Source of the DNA: Sipunculus nudus
Taxonomy: Eukaryota; Annelida; Sipuncula; Golfingiida; Sipunculidae
DNA: 64,000 bases
Direction of reading: 5' to 3'
Assembly: GCA_026874595.1 (NCBI GenBank)
Contig: CM049318.1
Location: 39,517,956-39,581,955, forward strand
Numbering within the stretch: the first letter of the stretch is position 1; each line of letters begins with the position of its first letter. Positions 49,701-60,963 of this stretch are shown here, in pieces. Position numbers and translations under genes: made by a program. The notes under the pieces were generated by a model. The model saw nothing but the letters and a program-made list of their open reading frames with translations. It searched no databases and was not told where the DNA came from.

Positions 49701-52700
49701 TTTTATTTAATTGAGAGTGTAAGCATTCAATAGTGAAGCACAATTTAATATCCTCATGATGGATCACGGAATAAAAAGCCAACACTTGGAGTTAGGATGT
49801 ACCAGGCTTCCACACAACATAGTACTAAATAGGACCCAGCATACATTTACAGACATAAATCGTGGATGAATCAGACGTTCTCCTAAAACGTTGAGGAGTT
49901 GTGGAACTAGGACTGGTTGGGACCCATTGAAGTTGGGTGCGGAGGCAAATAATAATAATCAGCCTTTAAAGTTTTAGCGTCGTTGGGTTTAATTTGTTCC
50001 AAATTGTACGTAGGGAGCATAAAAATATCGTAACACATCTGTAAAGACCCATGATGTGATACGGGATAATTATAGGTATTACACAAAAAACCACCACTTC
50101 GAGCAAGGCCGAAGCTGGCTTTATGCGCAGTAAATTACTACGTTCTAACAATTACTCGTGCTACGCACGGTTTAGGGCGAGCAGTTCGTTCTGATGTCAA
50201 AAAGTCTTTCATAATTTAAAGTCTTGGTTGTACAATGTTACCGTTACAAGCTCTCTTTGAAGACGAACTCTGGTGTATGTGTTCTGTCTTTGAGTTGACT
50301 TCGTGTCTGAGTCTGGATGACTTGGACGAATACGTTCCGGTACGACTGTGCTCTAGAGATGACATGTGATCTTACCTTTCAGTGTTTAAAAGAATAAATT
50401 TACTTCCTACGGTACACTCGCACGCTAACACCAATGGTGAATACCGTTGAATAACGATAGATGGCGTATCCGTCCTGTGGGACAATAAACGTTGGTAGAA
50501 TGTCTTCAGACAAATCCGGAGCATATGTACGTTATAAAGCCCGGTATTCCGTACGCTGGTATCAGAGGAGATGCGGAAATGACACAAATCGCGTTACGTT
50601 TTAAAAATATGGATCCATTTTGATATGAAATTGATATGATAAATGAACAATGTTGAACATCGTATTTTAAAGTTGCCCTCCGAGCTCGACAATACGCCAG
50701 TATGTAGGACCTGTTATCTTAAATGGTAGCACAGTAGCGCTGAGACATGTTCACGAAAAATAGCATTCCCATTATCACTCACATGGTCGGGCATTCCCGC
50801 TGCGCAAACGTTCGTGGTACCATTATAGTATGTGGTATATTTAATGGCTGTACATATATATATTTTTTAATATCACGCATTCCCAAAATACCCATTCCTG
50901 TTTGAAAGCTGAGCCAATGTTTTCCAGTGAGAAAGTCACTGCATTCACTACCGTTCGGGTAATTATAATTCTTTTAAAGATCCCCCTCTGAGCATTCTCC
51001 TCATGCGAGATCTCGTCTATGAAAGGATTCCTTGTGCACAATAGACCTTATCCGTGCGCGGAGGTTGCCTTTTGAGAAAAGATTACCTATGGGCAATATT
51101 ACGGGCCTGTGACCGCGAAATGCACGAAACCCCCACATAGAGCCCCCCGGGATAGCTCTGTCCCGACATCACACACTCTATGGCCGTTGTGTTACCAGGC
51201 TTGTCCGCACTAAAAAAGGGGAGCCCATGGGAGGCAAATATTTAAATGATTTATTATGCTCGTTATACGCAACCATTACAAATAAAAGTTGGAGAAATCT
51301 TTTCGAACAAACCTGGAGCATACGTACGCGAAAATTGCGGCAATCCGCACGGTGGTATTTAATACAGGAAATTTACATTTGTTACTTCAGTAATGAGAAC
51401 AAATCTCGATTTTTAAAACATTTCAAGTCAACAATTCTTTCAAAGATCCTCTTGAAAAGCGATCTCCGATGGGAATTATTTCGGGCCGAAGACCGCAAAA
51501 TGTACGAAACGGGAGACAGAGCCCCCGGAGTAAAACTCTGTCCCGCCATCACACACTCTATGGCCAATGTGTTACCGGGCCCGAAGACACAAAGAAAAGA
51601 GGCGCCGGTGGTGTTGTGGATGAAAATCTTTCGGAACAGCGTTCGGAACATGTCTCGGAAGAACGTACAGTCGCACACGGTCGCCCCAAGCCAGTGCCTA
51701 ACATGTGGTCGGTTCCTTTGACAAATAATCACCTATACACATGTACCAAGTGACGTGAGAAACTGATCAACAATATTACATATACATACAAAAGAAACCG
51801 TCAATGGAATAGACCTTAGAAGAAAATAAAAAAAAGAAACAGTTTTATTTTTAAAAAAAAAGTAACAATGATGGCCATGACTTATGCGCAATAAGCATAC
51901 ATACTGAATGAAAGAATTAAAAGTCCTTTAAAACAAAAAGTATTATATAAACATTATTGAAAATGAGATGAAACTTGCATGTACAAGAATCAAATACCAG
52001 AACAAACGTATTAAATTTACATTTTTTAGGAATGTTACATTTGTAATTGTAGAAATGAGAAAAAAATCTCGATTTTCAAAACATTTTCATTCATTATAAT
52101 GTGTTTACAACTTTGGTAGTGCCACTCAACACGTGTACACATCACACTGTACCAACCACGAAGCGAATTTGGTTAACATTTCCTTTACATCTGTTACACA
52201 GTAGGGCTACATGTGTTGGTGAATATTTGTCAAGAACCTCAACTGCATGCAAGGCCCGATTTCGTGCGACCTGTGCGACTGTATAAGGCCAATATATAAA
52301 ATAAAAGGTATGGTTCTCAGGCACCGCCCACGTCAACCCCCCCCCCAGCAAAAATGTTCATTTTGATTTTCATCTTTTAAGAAGATAAAATAATACAATT
52401 TTGATCAGATTTCCTTTGTTATGTAGTGCTTTTGCCTGCTTAGCAAAACAATTCTATTATTTTCATGCTTTTCCCTGATCATATGACATTTTTATCGAAA
52501 TATACTATACAAAGGTGAAATATCGCCCGTCCGCTCCCATTTCTGAAAAAAAGTGCCCGAGCACTTTACCTAACCATCACAATTTCCGGAGATGTGCACT
52601 CAAGCATATCAGGCCATGTGAGGGGTCGCACGAAGGAGCCCTCTTCGTGCGACCCCCCGGTCGCAGGAAGGCCTACAAAACAATTCTTTCAAAGATCCCC

Positions 52701-54401
52701 CTTTAGAGAAGGGATCGCCGATGGGGATTATTTCGGGCCGGTGACCGCGAATGTACGAAAACCCCAGATATGGCTCTGGGAGAGTAAAACTCTGTCCTGC
52801 CATCAGACACTCTATGGCCATTGTGTTAAAAGGGCCGAAGATACAAAGAAAAAAGGCGCCTTCGGGGAGCAAATATCAAAATTATTTATTATATACGCAA
52901 TACGCAAATATTGCAAATAAAAGTGGCTGGAATCTCCTCGGACAAACCCGGAGCATATGTATGTCGAAAATCACGGCGATCCGTACGGTGGTATCAGAGG
53001 ATATATGGAAAATCACAAAAATCGCCTTACGCTATAAATATATAGATTACTGAGCATCTGTTTATCGATCTATTCTGGATGAATCCTGCAAAATCTCAAG
53101 GAGTTTCGCGGAACAATGAGTATATATATATAGGCATTTCTTATGTGTACATGTATATTTTTTTGCCATGAATAAATATTTAAAAACATTTTTTCTTTAA
53201 ACTACACACACAAGACACATTCAAAATTAGGGTCCTCCGCAAAGTTAAACATTTTGTTATGATACACATTAAAGATATGCAATTGAAACAAACTGATACA
53301 CATTAAACATCAGCGTGTTATAAGCAAGCCTGGAAATTCGACCAAGGTAAGAATTTAACAAATACCACCCCCAAATTACGACCACTTTGATCAGCCCCTA
53401 GGGTGGTCGTAATTGTGGGGTTCCACTGTTACCTGTATTCAGATTAGGTTCCTATCATGACTCAGAGAGGCCTAAATCCCAGTTTAAAAATTTATTTATT
53501 AAAACGAAAAGACTATCTGTCCAGTCAAACATGTAAAATAAAAGATGTGGCATATCATGTAAACTTGTAAACCGAAACTTTTTACTCTACCTGCATCACT
53601 GTAAGACATCTTAATTATCAGGACCTAAGTGTCATCTTATTCACGGGAGATGCAATAAATATCGAATAATACCTATAATTTTTGGTATAAACTTTGCTGA
53701 ACAGAAAAACAATGAAAAGTACTTGCCTTTTGAATACTGAAGACTTTCTTCTCCCTCGTTTGGCACATTCTTCAAAGAAATTACGAACATGGATGATCTG
53801 CCATTACCTTTTTAAATTTGTGATTTTTTACCATAGGAATAATTTTAGAGTTGTTATTTTTTATATTTGATTGCAATCATTGTCATAATAGGAACAGTCT
53901 TCAGCTAGGAGAAATGGTAATTAACATGGTGTTTATAGCTTCAAGGCTAGTTACACAATAAAACTGTACTTACTGGAAGATCCTCTTCAGAAACCCTGAA
54001 AGAAAGAAAAAAACTGTATAATGCGCTGTACATTCTAAAGCTATGAATTATCCTGTTAATTGAACACACATACACACACACATATATTTATATATACATA
54101 GCGGGTAAGTCATATTTGAAAATAGTGTGCCCATGTGTGTCCTTGTAAATGTGTGTGTTCCAATGTCCCGATTCCAAATAATATTTTATATGGCATGGGT
54201 AATTGGTTAGCGGTTTAAAAACTAACCATTATATATAAATAGATTTATACCATGTTAGCTAGGATAAATTTATTTTACTTACGATGGTGCTACTGTTATT
54301 TCTCCAATGCTGTCTTCCTGGACTGTTTGTCCATAAGTACCCGCCAATATCTTGACCAACAGGCCAAGACCTAAGAACACCCTTACCGACTGTCGATGCA
54401 T
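43696..54401 (-). CDS. Secreted multi-TSP1, five-CUB-domain protein (about 15 exons)
   Basis: Exons in transcript order: 54401-54283, 53995-53974, 53769-53727, 49420-48989, 48468-48332, 47731-47509, 47316-47183, 46900-46678, 46426-46293, 45997-45775, 45534-45401, 45130-44908, 44691-44558, 44099-43877 and a tentative last exon 43778-43696; about 828 residues. Exon 1 encodes a signal peptide (MHRQSVRVFLGLGLLVKILA). Exons 2-3 form a short acidic linker. Exon 4 holds three thrombospondin type 1 repeats, and ten exons encode five CUB domains. All frames join. The product should be extracellular and adhesive, or binding matrix or glycans; no orthologue is recognised. Odd points: a 22-nt exon, a gc donor after exon 3, three cysteines per CUB instead of four, and near-identical CUB copies. 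If the last donor is skipped, the protein would instead end 17 codons into the intron, at 43827. Confidence 0.88.
43877..44691 (-). CDS. CUB domain 5 (exons 44691-44558 and 44099-43877)
   Basis: First half: DPLCPAHVVP...NSSGMVASPGY...ALFCRWLIIAPKSS. Second half: QQILLTV...DHLFICDGDNYYSPTIVKLYG...SSGRNMFLQFKSNG...GFSLTYKAVG. Exon sizes 134 and 223 nt. Confidence 0.9.
44908..45534 (-). CDS. CUB domain 4 (exons 45534-45401 and 45130-44908)
   Basis: Same layout and exon sizes as the other CUB pairs; variant YYAPT and HATAGY in the second half, shared with CUB2. The intron just after it resembles the intron after CUB3 (AGAAAATGTTTGT, TAATCCAGCC), showing that introns were duplicated too. Confidence 0.9.
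45775..46426 (-). CDS. CUB domain 3 (exons 46426-46293 and 45997-45775)
   Basis: First half: DPVCPAHVSPLRNSSG...ALLCRWLIIAPKSN. Second half: QQILLTV...HLFICDGDNYYSPTIVKLYGHATPGYQY. Exons of 134 and 223 nt. Confidence 0.9.
46678..47316 (-). CDS. CUB domain 2 (exons 47316-47183 and 46900-46678)
   Basis: First half: DPVCPPHVVPKNSSSGIIASPGY...CRWLITAPKSD. Second half with YYAPT and HATAGY, as in CUB4. Exons of 134 and 223 nt. Confidence 0.9.
47509..48468 (-). CDS. CUB domain 1 (exons 48468-48332 and 47731-47509)
   Basis: The most divergent first half (CSGNVVTLLQSSGTINSPGY, LCKWLITAPSSQ, 137 nt) with a second half almost identical to the other copies (223 nt). It probably represents the founder position, with its second exon homogenised by conversion. 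Confidence 0.9.
48989..49420 (-). CDS. Exon with three thrombospondin type 1 repeats
   Basis: A single 432-nt phase 1-1 exon. Repeat 1: SWGPWSFCSATCGVGF. Repeat 2: SWSAWSVCNATCGGGIKRR. Repeat 3: WSKWQPWGPCSVTCGEGTRT. Each has six cysteines and tryptophan motifs suited to C-mannosylation, with CSxTCG sites for O-fucose. TSP1 repeats bind glycosaminoglycans and matrix proteins. Confidence 0.95.
52287..52570. mobile_element. Harbinger-type MITE, copy 2
   Basis: TAA then GGCCAATATATAAAATA and AAGGTATGGTTCTCAGGCAC at the left. The interior is an inverted match to 39313-39611 (CTTTTCCCTGATCATATGAC against GTCATATGATCAGGGAAAAG). The right end is decayed (AAGTGCCCGAG...TTTACC). Confidence 0.75.
52622..52656. 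other. Perfect 14-bp GC-rich hairpin
   Basis: GGGGTCGCACGAAG (52622-52635), loop GAGCCCT, then CTTCGTGCGACCCC (52643-52656), with no mismatch. It lies just before repeat family D copy 4 and after the MITE. Confidence 0.9.
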
Positions 54402-55728
54402 TGCAGCACTCTTACTTTGCAGAGGCCGCAACTCTATATACGGATCACGAACCTTCTTTATATTACATACCGAAGATATGATATGTAACAGAACGTTACT
54501 TCAAAACACTTTTTACCAGGCGACATGACTTGTTGTTGGATGGATAATGTTCCAGCATGTACATATATTAGCATAAAGACACGATAATGGGAGGTATCTC
54601 AATGAACACCGGAATGAAAAACTAACCTTGGCACGTACACCAAAGGAAGAAGAGGTTATTAATGCATAAACTGCATTGCACCGTAACTGCGTGTCATAAG
54701 ATGGTTCCGCATTCATCCTTTTACTGCTTAGATTGATGTTCGATTTTAGACAAATCATTATACTTTATGTTCACATTACAGGTATCATTTCGATATTACG
54801 CACAGTTTTCATTGCATCTTTAACAAGTTTACCACATTTACATTAAAACATGGTGAAAGCAAATCTTTGAAATTCAAAGTAAATGTGAAGAATCTTATGC
54901 CTCAGAAAATATTGCAAAAAGAGAGCACTTCAGGTATCAATATAAAGTGCTCTAATGTGGCCTCCTCAGCTGTAAATTGTCAAGGCAATGAGTTGTCAAC
55001 CAGCCTTCAATCCAGTTGTATTGCCCACAAAAAGCAGAGTATAATAACGGTTAAATGATGTGTCAAAACCCGGATATGACGCAAAGATTCGTGGAAAAAC
55101 AAGATCATAGGTGTCATCGCGCACTGGTACAAATAACTTATTCTCAGTGCGAAATCATGAATAAACCGTAAAACTGCCATTAGGATTGTGCAATATATCC
55201 GTATCTATTCAAGGCTAATATGTTTATGTGAACTCACGTCATTTTATTAAGTAGTACCTAAATGCGAGCGCTTCTTTATAAGATGGCGTCATAGAGTCTT
55301 CCTAGTAAAACCATGATAAAGGATTCACTGTTAAATGGACATAAATGCTTCCCGATATAACATAAACGAGCAGATTATGAAGGCTTTATGAAGAAATATC
55401 CGGCTATTCACGTAAAATATATGTCCGGGATGAGAACTGGTACGCGTATATTCCACATGTTCTCGATTTCTTTTGTAAAGATCAACTTTTTCCAAATTCC
55501 AACACAAACTTGTCACCCACAGTTTCGGATTTATAGAATAAAACAAAACAAACCAAAACAGTCCCTTTGGCCCATTGTTCCACATGCCGCTACTGTGAAG
55601 CAGCTAAAATATGGCATTAAAAAAAACTTTACAGCAGGTGTGGTTCGTCCCTAAATACACATTTGGATGTCTGAAGTACCTTCTTTTTGTGTAATCCGTG
55701 GATTTTACAAACTGAAGCACAAGAAATC
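54402..55728. other. Upstream region of the CUB/TSP1 gene
   Basis: A TATATAGAG word lies on the minus strand about 33 bp upstream of the start codon (54434-54440), a possible TATA box if the 5' UTR is very short. Otherwise no feature was recognised; the small open frames have no family resemblance. Confidence 0.4.
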
Positions 55729-56192
55729 TTAAACGGGCCCAATCACCTGTCTGACCTTTACAAACTAAACGTTATCCCTTGGAGTTTTTATAAACATAGA
55801 CAAGGAAACGTGTATATCACCGTACCCAAGCTGCCTGTTTTGTTTAAATCAACGTGTTTATGATATGTCTTGGCCCGTCAAATTAATCAAAACAAATTCA
55901 ACAAGGGCACTTGGTTGCAAGTCAGATAAGCAAGAGCATTGCATATAGTGTTTTGCAACAAGTGACCATTCTACCTCAGCATATATGCCTCCTACAACTT
56001 TAGGTTACTTGTTTTCCCGTTTTCTCAACATTGCTGTGTTTACAAACATCTTGTTTATAAGCTAATTTATACACCTTCATGAAGGCCTGATAAGTACATT
56101 TCTCAACCAAATTAACCCTTAGATCATTAAAATATACACAGAGGAAATCGCATAAATTCTTTTTCAAAATGTAGGTGAATGGGCACCTTTAA
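55729..56192. mobile_element. TTAA-flanked MITE, family copy 2
   Basis: Starts TTAAACGGGCCCAATCACC and ends ATGGGCACCTTTAA; 464 bp. It aligns throughout with 12589-13058 in the same orientation. Noncoding. Confidence 0.85.
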
Positions 56193-57475
56193 ACAGTTCT
56201 TTTAATTCAGTTAAGGTGGTCTAGTTCAACCCCAGTGAATTCGTATAAGGAAGTGTTCGGAACTGCTCGTCATTCAGCTGCAGGAAATATTGCAGACATT
56301 GACGATGACATTAGCAATTTAGATTCGAGATAGAGCTTTTCCAGTTTATGGTCCCGGGACGTGCACCTTGTGCTGCCTCGGCGGAAAGAAGTTGTTGGAT
56401 TAAAATAGCCTTCTCTTGCTTAAGTTCTCCCAAGTCTCCTCAAAACGGATGACAGATCAGTCCGAGAGGTTAGAACACGACCAGTTTTTAAGAATAAAAT
56501 GCTAAGGGTATGCTAAACAAGTTCCATGTTGAAGCAAGATTCTACTCCCTTCGCACGCTTTTTTCACCTGTTAAAGGCCGGCAAATCATTTGTAGCCATG
56601 CATGTATTTACAGCTACCCCCTAGCACTGCGTGCTTAATAAACAGATGAATACATAAAGGTAAAGGTGAAAGTTTCAAGTGTTGTTACAATCCCAAGGCC
56701 TTAAACTCTACCGATGGCATGCATTTCAGGGATCATCCAACAAAGAAAAAGAAGTGTTTAAACAGGAGATCTTTGAAAGGGCAGGTAGGCATGCTTATAC
56801 TTTTCAAAGTTGATGCAAATTAAATAACTGCCAGCACGGTCTCTTTTTTTGGTGGAAGAGACGATAAAAATGGCAGTAATTTGCTTTATATCGACGGAGC
56901 AAAATAAGAGCTACTCTGTTGTAAGAGTTATGATATGCTGTCGAACAAATCCACATGTTTATCGCTGTTACCGCTTTAAAATTTGCATGACTTGCATAGT
57001 TTACATTTTCACTGAATGTAGCTTCTCATAAATTAATCACAAATCAGACATGTTTTAAAATCATCCAAAATAATGGAAACACATGAAATATAATGACCTG
57101 ATAATCATTAATACGTTAATCCTAGGTGTATTGAAAGCTGAACTCATCATTCAAGTCGCTTGTTTATATATTACAACATTACATAAGGCGATCTATACCC
57201 CATATACCATATCGGTGGTAATCAGCCAACAACCCAAAGCCTCAAGCACCAACATAAAATCCTCGTTGTAATCGCTTTAACTTCCAGGATTATAATATAG
57301 CTTCAGATCTGTTAAACTCAATGTAGGACGTAGCCCACTTGCGAGGAAGGTCAGAGGTAGGAACCTTGCCGGTTCCACCATCTGTCAGACTGTCTATACC
57401 GGACCCACCTTTGCTTTTCAATCCTAGGCGATCTGCCTGGGTTTCTCTGCATTTCGTGTAACTACATTTTAACTG
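56193..57475. other. Intergenic, nothing recognised
   Basis: No coding or repeat structure that I can support. Confidence 0.5.
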
Positions 57476-57578
57476 TAACTGCCTTATAGGTATTAGCATC
57501 GCCAACATGCGTAATGCATTCATGTAATACATTTTATACTGTAACTGCCTTGGGTATAAGCCTCGCCAACATGCGTAA
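57476..57578 (+). repeat. Two-unit tandem duplication, about 65 bp
   Basis: GTAACTGCCTT...CGCCAACATGCGTAA occurs at 57476 and again at 57541. The second unit is interrupted after GCGTAA by the MITE at 57579 and resumes with TAATGCATTTCGTGTAATAC at about 57981. Confidence 0.85.
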
Positions 57579-57982
57579 AGCTGTGTTTCCATTCATCCGT
57601 AAATCTCGTACGTCTCGTACGAAAAAAAATCGGATCCCTCTTCATAAGATGAACTGTTTCCATATGTCCGTTTTAACGTGCTCCACATGCGTATCCGCAA
57701 AAACGGACAGCATCGAAACGGATCGGTGAGCGATTCATCCGTTTTACGGATAGCAAAAATGCCTACATTTCCCAACAGTGCCCCGGTGCCGGGTGTGATG
57801 AGACATACTGACCTTCTTCCTGCGTGTCGTCCTTTCAGTTTTCAGTTAAAAAAGGCACGTGAAAGATTATCCGCAAGAAAAACGTACGTACTTATGGAAA
57901 CAGTTTTTGCGGACTGCGCACTATAGAACGTACGTACGCCTTTTGCGGATACGTTTTTTGGCGGATACATGGAAACATAGCT
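57579..57982. mobile_element. PIF/Harbinger-like MITE with TAA duplication
   Basis: The ends AGCTGTGTTTCCAT...ATCCG and CGGATAC...ATGGAAACATAGCT are inverted. TAA flanks both sides, and the uninterrupted site GCGTAATGCATT is preserved in the adjacent tandem unit. The interior is a larger palindrome rich in CGTACG and GCGGAT words. Noncoding. Confidence 0.85.
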
Positions 57983-57983
57983 T

Positions 57984-58391
57984 AATGCATTTCGTGTAAT
58001 ACATTTCATTCTACACATCCCTAATCGTATCTGATGATCAAAACATATAAATTCTCCGGTATCTCTTTAAAAACAAAAAGGTCTGAGCGTACGGGCTACC
58101 AAAAGACGACTGAGAGTTATTTCAAATCAGAAAAGATAAACACAAAAAGGCCGTTATGCATTTGATCAAAGCATATGTAAGGAAGATAACAAGTCTAAAC
58201 CCCAAGTTATAAAATAGATATTGGTTAATCTGTTATAGGATAAATACGAAAAAGTACTTAATGAAATATGTTTGTAAATTACTCTGCGATCCCGGCAACT
58301 ATACCGAACCTTGGTAGGAAATACAGTTCATATTGCCGATCAGCATATCTTAATATATGAATATTCACGACTTACAGACTGTATACCTAAT

Positions 58392-58392
<1 letters not shown>
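57984..58392. other. Intergenic, nothing recognised
   Basis: AT-rich, no feature seen. Confidence 0.5.
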
Positions 58393-58442
<50 letters not shown>

Positions 58443-58935
58443 TTATTTTATAAAACGTAAATTCCACCAGAAGGGGTGCCCTCAACGCTGTACAAGACTA
58501 AAAGGTGACAACGGGAATTATATTTGTTAAAATAGCAATGAAAAAAAATGAATGAATAAAACAAGACAAAATTAAGTTTAAAAAAAAACTATAAAAACAT
58601 TTCACGAATTCATATCACAGACGTTCATGGACTACAATATCCGTGTAACTGTCTGAACAAATGGGTTATAAGATGAGACTTGAAATATTGAGATACCTGC
58701 TGGTCTTGCCTATATTATATATATATATATATGAAAATACGCCGTACGACACACATTATTTATATTAACCTCTATACCAGCATTTGAGTCAATAATCACA
58801 CCGATGTTCCTGATGACACAACTTGCTGTAACGTCATGGTCTCTGATATGTCGTACAGGACAACTGAGCCTCTTTGAGACATGATTTGAAGATAAAAACA
58901 TGACTTCTGTTTTTTTAACATTCATTTTTAAACTC
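58393..58935 (-). pseudogene. LINE 3' fragment with (ATT)n tail
   Basis: Minus strand: KKTEVMFLSS, CVIRNIGVIIDSN, VCRTAYFHI, then a (TA)n interruption (58717-58731) and NIGKTSRYL. These are the conserved thumb blocks of a CR1/Jockey-like reverse transcriptase; stops follow. The 3' end at about 58443 passes into a trinucleotide (ATT)n tail (58395-58442), the usual kind of LINE 3' microsatellite. 5'-truncated. Confidence 0.85.
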
Positions 58936-58939
58936 TAAG

Positions 58940-59889
58940 TAAGGGACATACGACATTTTGCCCCACTTCGTCTCCTGATTCTCTTATTATTTAATATATC
59001 ATATATCCTACCATCATTTTGATCGCAAGAACACGACCTATTACACATCACCGGCGTCTTCAAATAATGGCATCATAGTTGGTCTTAATTTATGACTATT
59101 TACGGCTTACAGACTGTATACAAAGCATGGTGTTACACCGGGTGACACTGGGTGGTACATGAACTAAAGATATGCATGGACAATTATTTGAAAATGTGCA
59201 CAGGGCGCACATCTACTTATGTACCCTATTAAATTAGTGATTCGCCCCCCCCCCCCCCCCCCAAAAAAAAAAAAAAAAATAGAACATCGGTCAGGCAATC
59301 AAGCCGAGCTCGGGCCAGTGGAGGCGACTACTAATAAGACTAATCATTCAGCTAATTGGCTATTGCATCATGTGTGAAAAAGAGTACGCAAAAATGGCAT
59401 TCCTTACAAATATTTGGGCCGATGGGCCATACTCTGACCGACACACTGATCAATAAATTTTATGTGGGCTTTACGTAAACTAGGTAGAATAGATACCTCA
59501 GCAGCTGAGTCATTTCATTCATGACAGAGCGTCTATTTCATAAAATGTTATGTTACTGTTTTTCTCAGACCAAGTTATTGGGCGTTAGTTGATGTTCATG
59601 CTTATTCATATATCATCATAAAAGGAACATAATAAAATTTGAAGGAGTTTATCAATATAAAACAATCTTTCCTCCTGGTACATATCGCAATATCTATTTT
59701 ATAGGTGCATAATCAGGGGCGGAATAAGCCGATACACCCTTTTTAACTTGAAAGTTCCATGAAATAGACATACATGCGCTTAATTCCAAACCGACGGTGA
59801 TCGATTTAGGAAAAAGAAGAAAAAAAATTCACAAAAGAAAGATTTTGCTGCATAAAAAAAGTTTGTTTTTATTTTTTACTTTTTCCTCG
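58940..59889. other. Intergenic with a poly-C/poly-A block
   Basis: A run of about 16 C directly followed by about 17 A lies near 59245-59279. No gene recognised. Confidence 0.5.
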
Positions 59890-60624
59890 AGATAAACATG
59901 GCCCACAAGCCCAATGCAAACCTGTGCAAGGGTATATACATATGTGCAAGGGTCTCTATATAATGTTTCAATGCTTGACCAATATATTTCAAATACATGT
60001 GTAACATGTACATGAACAATTCTAGTACTACTCATTTTGTACAAGAACCAATTACAAAAACATCACTGCTGACATACTTGCGTGGATGCACACGACACAA
60101 AAATGATTGTACTGGTGCCATCAGTTTTCTATGCGACGAAGCTAACCAAGATGTATACATATGACCTGTCTCAGGCTGATGTATATATCAAACCCCTCCT
60201 GAGAAATAAGAAGGAACATACACTGTGCAAAAGTCATTTTAGAATGCGCAACCAGTCTTATGAACGAGAAAACCATGACAGGTGTCAAAATTTCAGGCCA
60301 ATATATCAAACTTCTCTTGGGTTAGGTGCACTGGGCTGACCAGGCTTATATGAGGACGGCAGTTGCCTCGAGTGAACCAGAACGAACCGGCTACTGCACT
60401 AAGTGAACCCTGGACTGCACCTCGCTACACTGAGTGATCTCCTGACCTATACCCGACTACACTGAACGAACTCTTGACCTGTTGCATTATCTGACACAGT
60501 TGGCAGTCTGCCAAAGCTATAAATAGATCCAGACTAACCTTTGGCCTGTTGGCGAATCTGAAATAGTTGGCAGTCTGGCCCAGCTATTTATAGATACAGA
60601 CACAATCTTGGCCTGTTGGTAAAT
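59890..60624 (-). repeat. Repeat family C, copy 2 (inverted)
   Basis: Reverse complement of 26881-27820, including the two CAGTCTG(C/G)CC(A/C)AAGC-type units near 60500-60590 and the end TTGGCCTGTTGGTAAAT (60608-60624). It lacks one internal module present in copy 1. Confidence 0.8.
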
Positions 60625-60963
60625 CTCTTTACACATACCGAAATACTGTGGCTACAATGTTTTTTTTAAGCTGACTTTATCGATATGTCGTTTTATCAAT
60701 ATGTTTTAAATAAATAAAAGATGTGGTCTTTTCATTGTTAAAGGTCTTATAATTCTGCCAACAATCATTTCAGTAAACTTGAACAAAGGCCTCCTAAGAA
60801 TAAATTTTGTGTAGTGTTACAGAAGGTGAATGAACAGGTTTGCAGAAGAAGACTATTGCAGTCCTCAGTTTGAAATAGGCTTACTAATGGCCATTAGATC
60901 TATTTCATGCAGCTTTCTTTAACTCTACCAAAAATTAACTAGAATACGGGTAGTCGACTAGCA
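60625..60963. other. Intergenic, nothing recognised
   Basis: AT-rich spacer between two repeats. Confidence 0.5.

Larger units (their letters stand above)
50456..53045 (+). repeat. Repeat family D, four dispersed direct copies
   Basis: Copies at 50456-50600, 51048-51385, 51436-51625 and 52680-53045 share two blocks. Block 1 contains TATTTCGGGCCG, GACCGCRAAATGTACGAAA (or CGCGAATGTACG), CTCTGTCC and CACACTCTATGGCC. Block 2 contains CCGGAGCATA, CG(C/T)ACGGTGGTAT and, in two copies, CAGAGGA. Two copies have both blocks; the first has only block 2 and the third mainly block 1. No known repeat or RNA gene recognised. Confidence 0.75.
49421..53726 (-). other. Large intron of the CUB/TSP1 gene
   Basis: Intron 3, 4.3 kb. 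It contains repeat family D copies (50456-50600, 51048-51385, 51436-51625, 52680-53045), the Harbinger-type MITE copy 2 (52287-52570) and a perfect 14-bp hairpin (52622-52656). Open frames here (for example 51227-51721 plus) come from the repeat and look noncoding. Confidence 0.75.

Noticed and set aside
51227-51753. 164-codon open frame and overlapping frames on both strands
   Set aside because: It spans two copies of repeat family D and unrelated spacer; the copies do not keep the frame.
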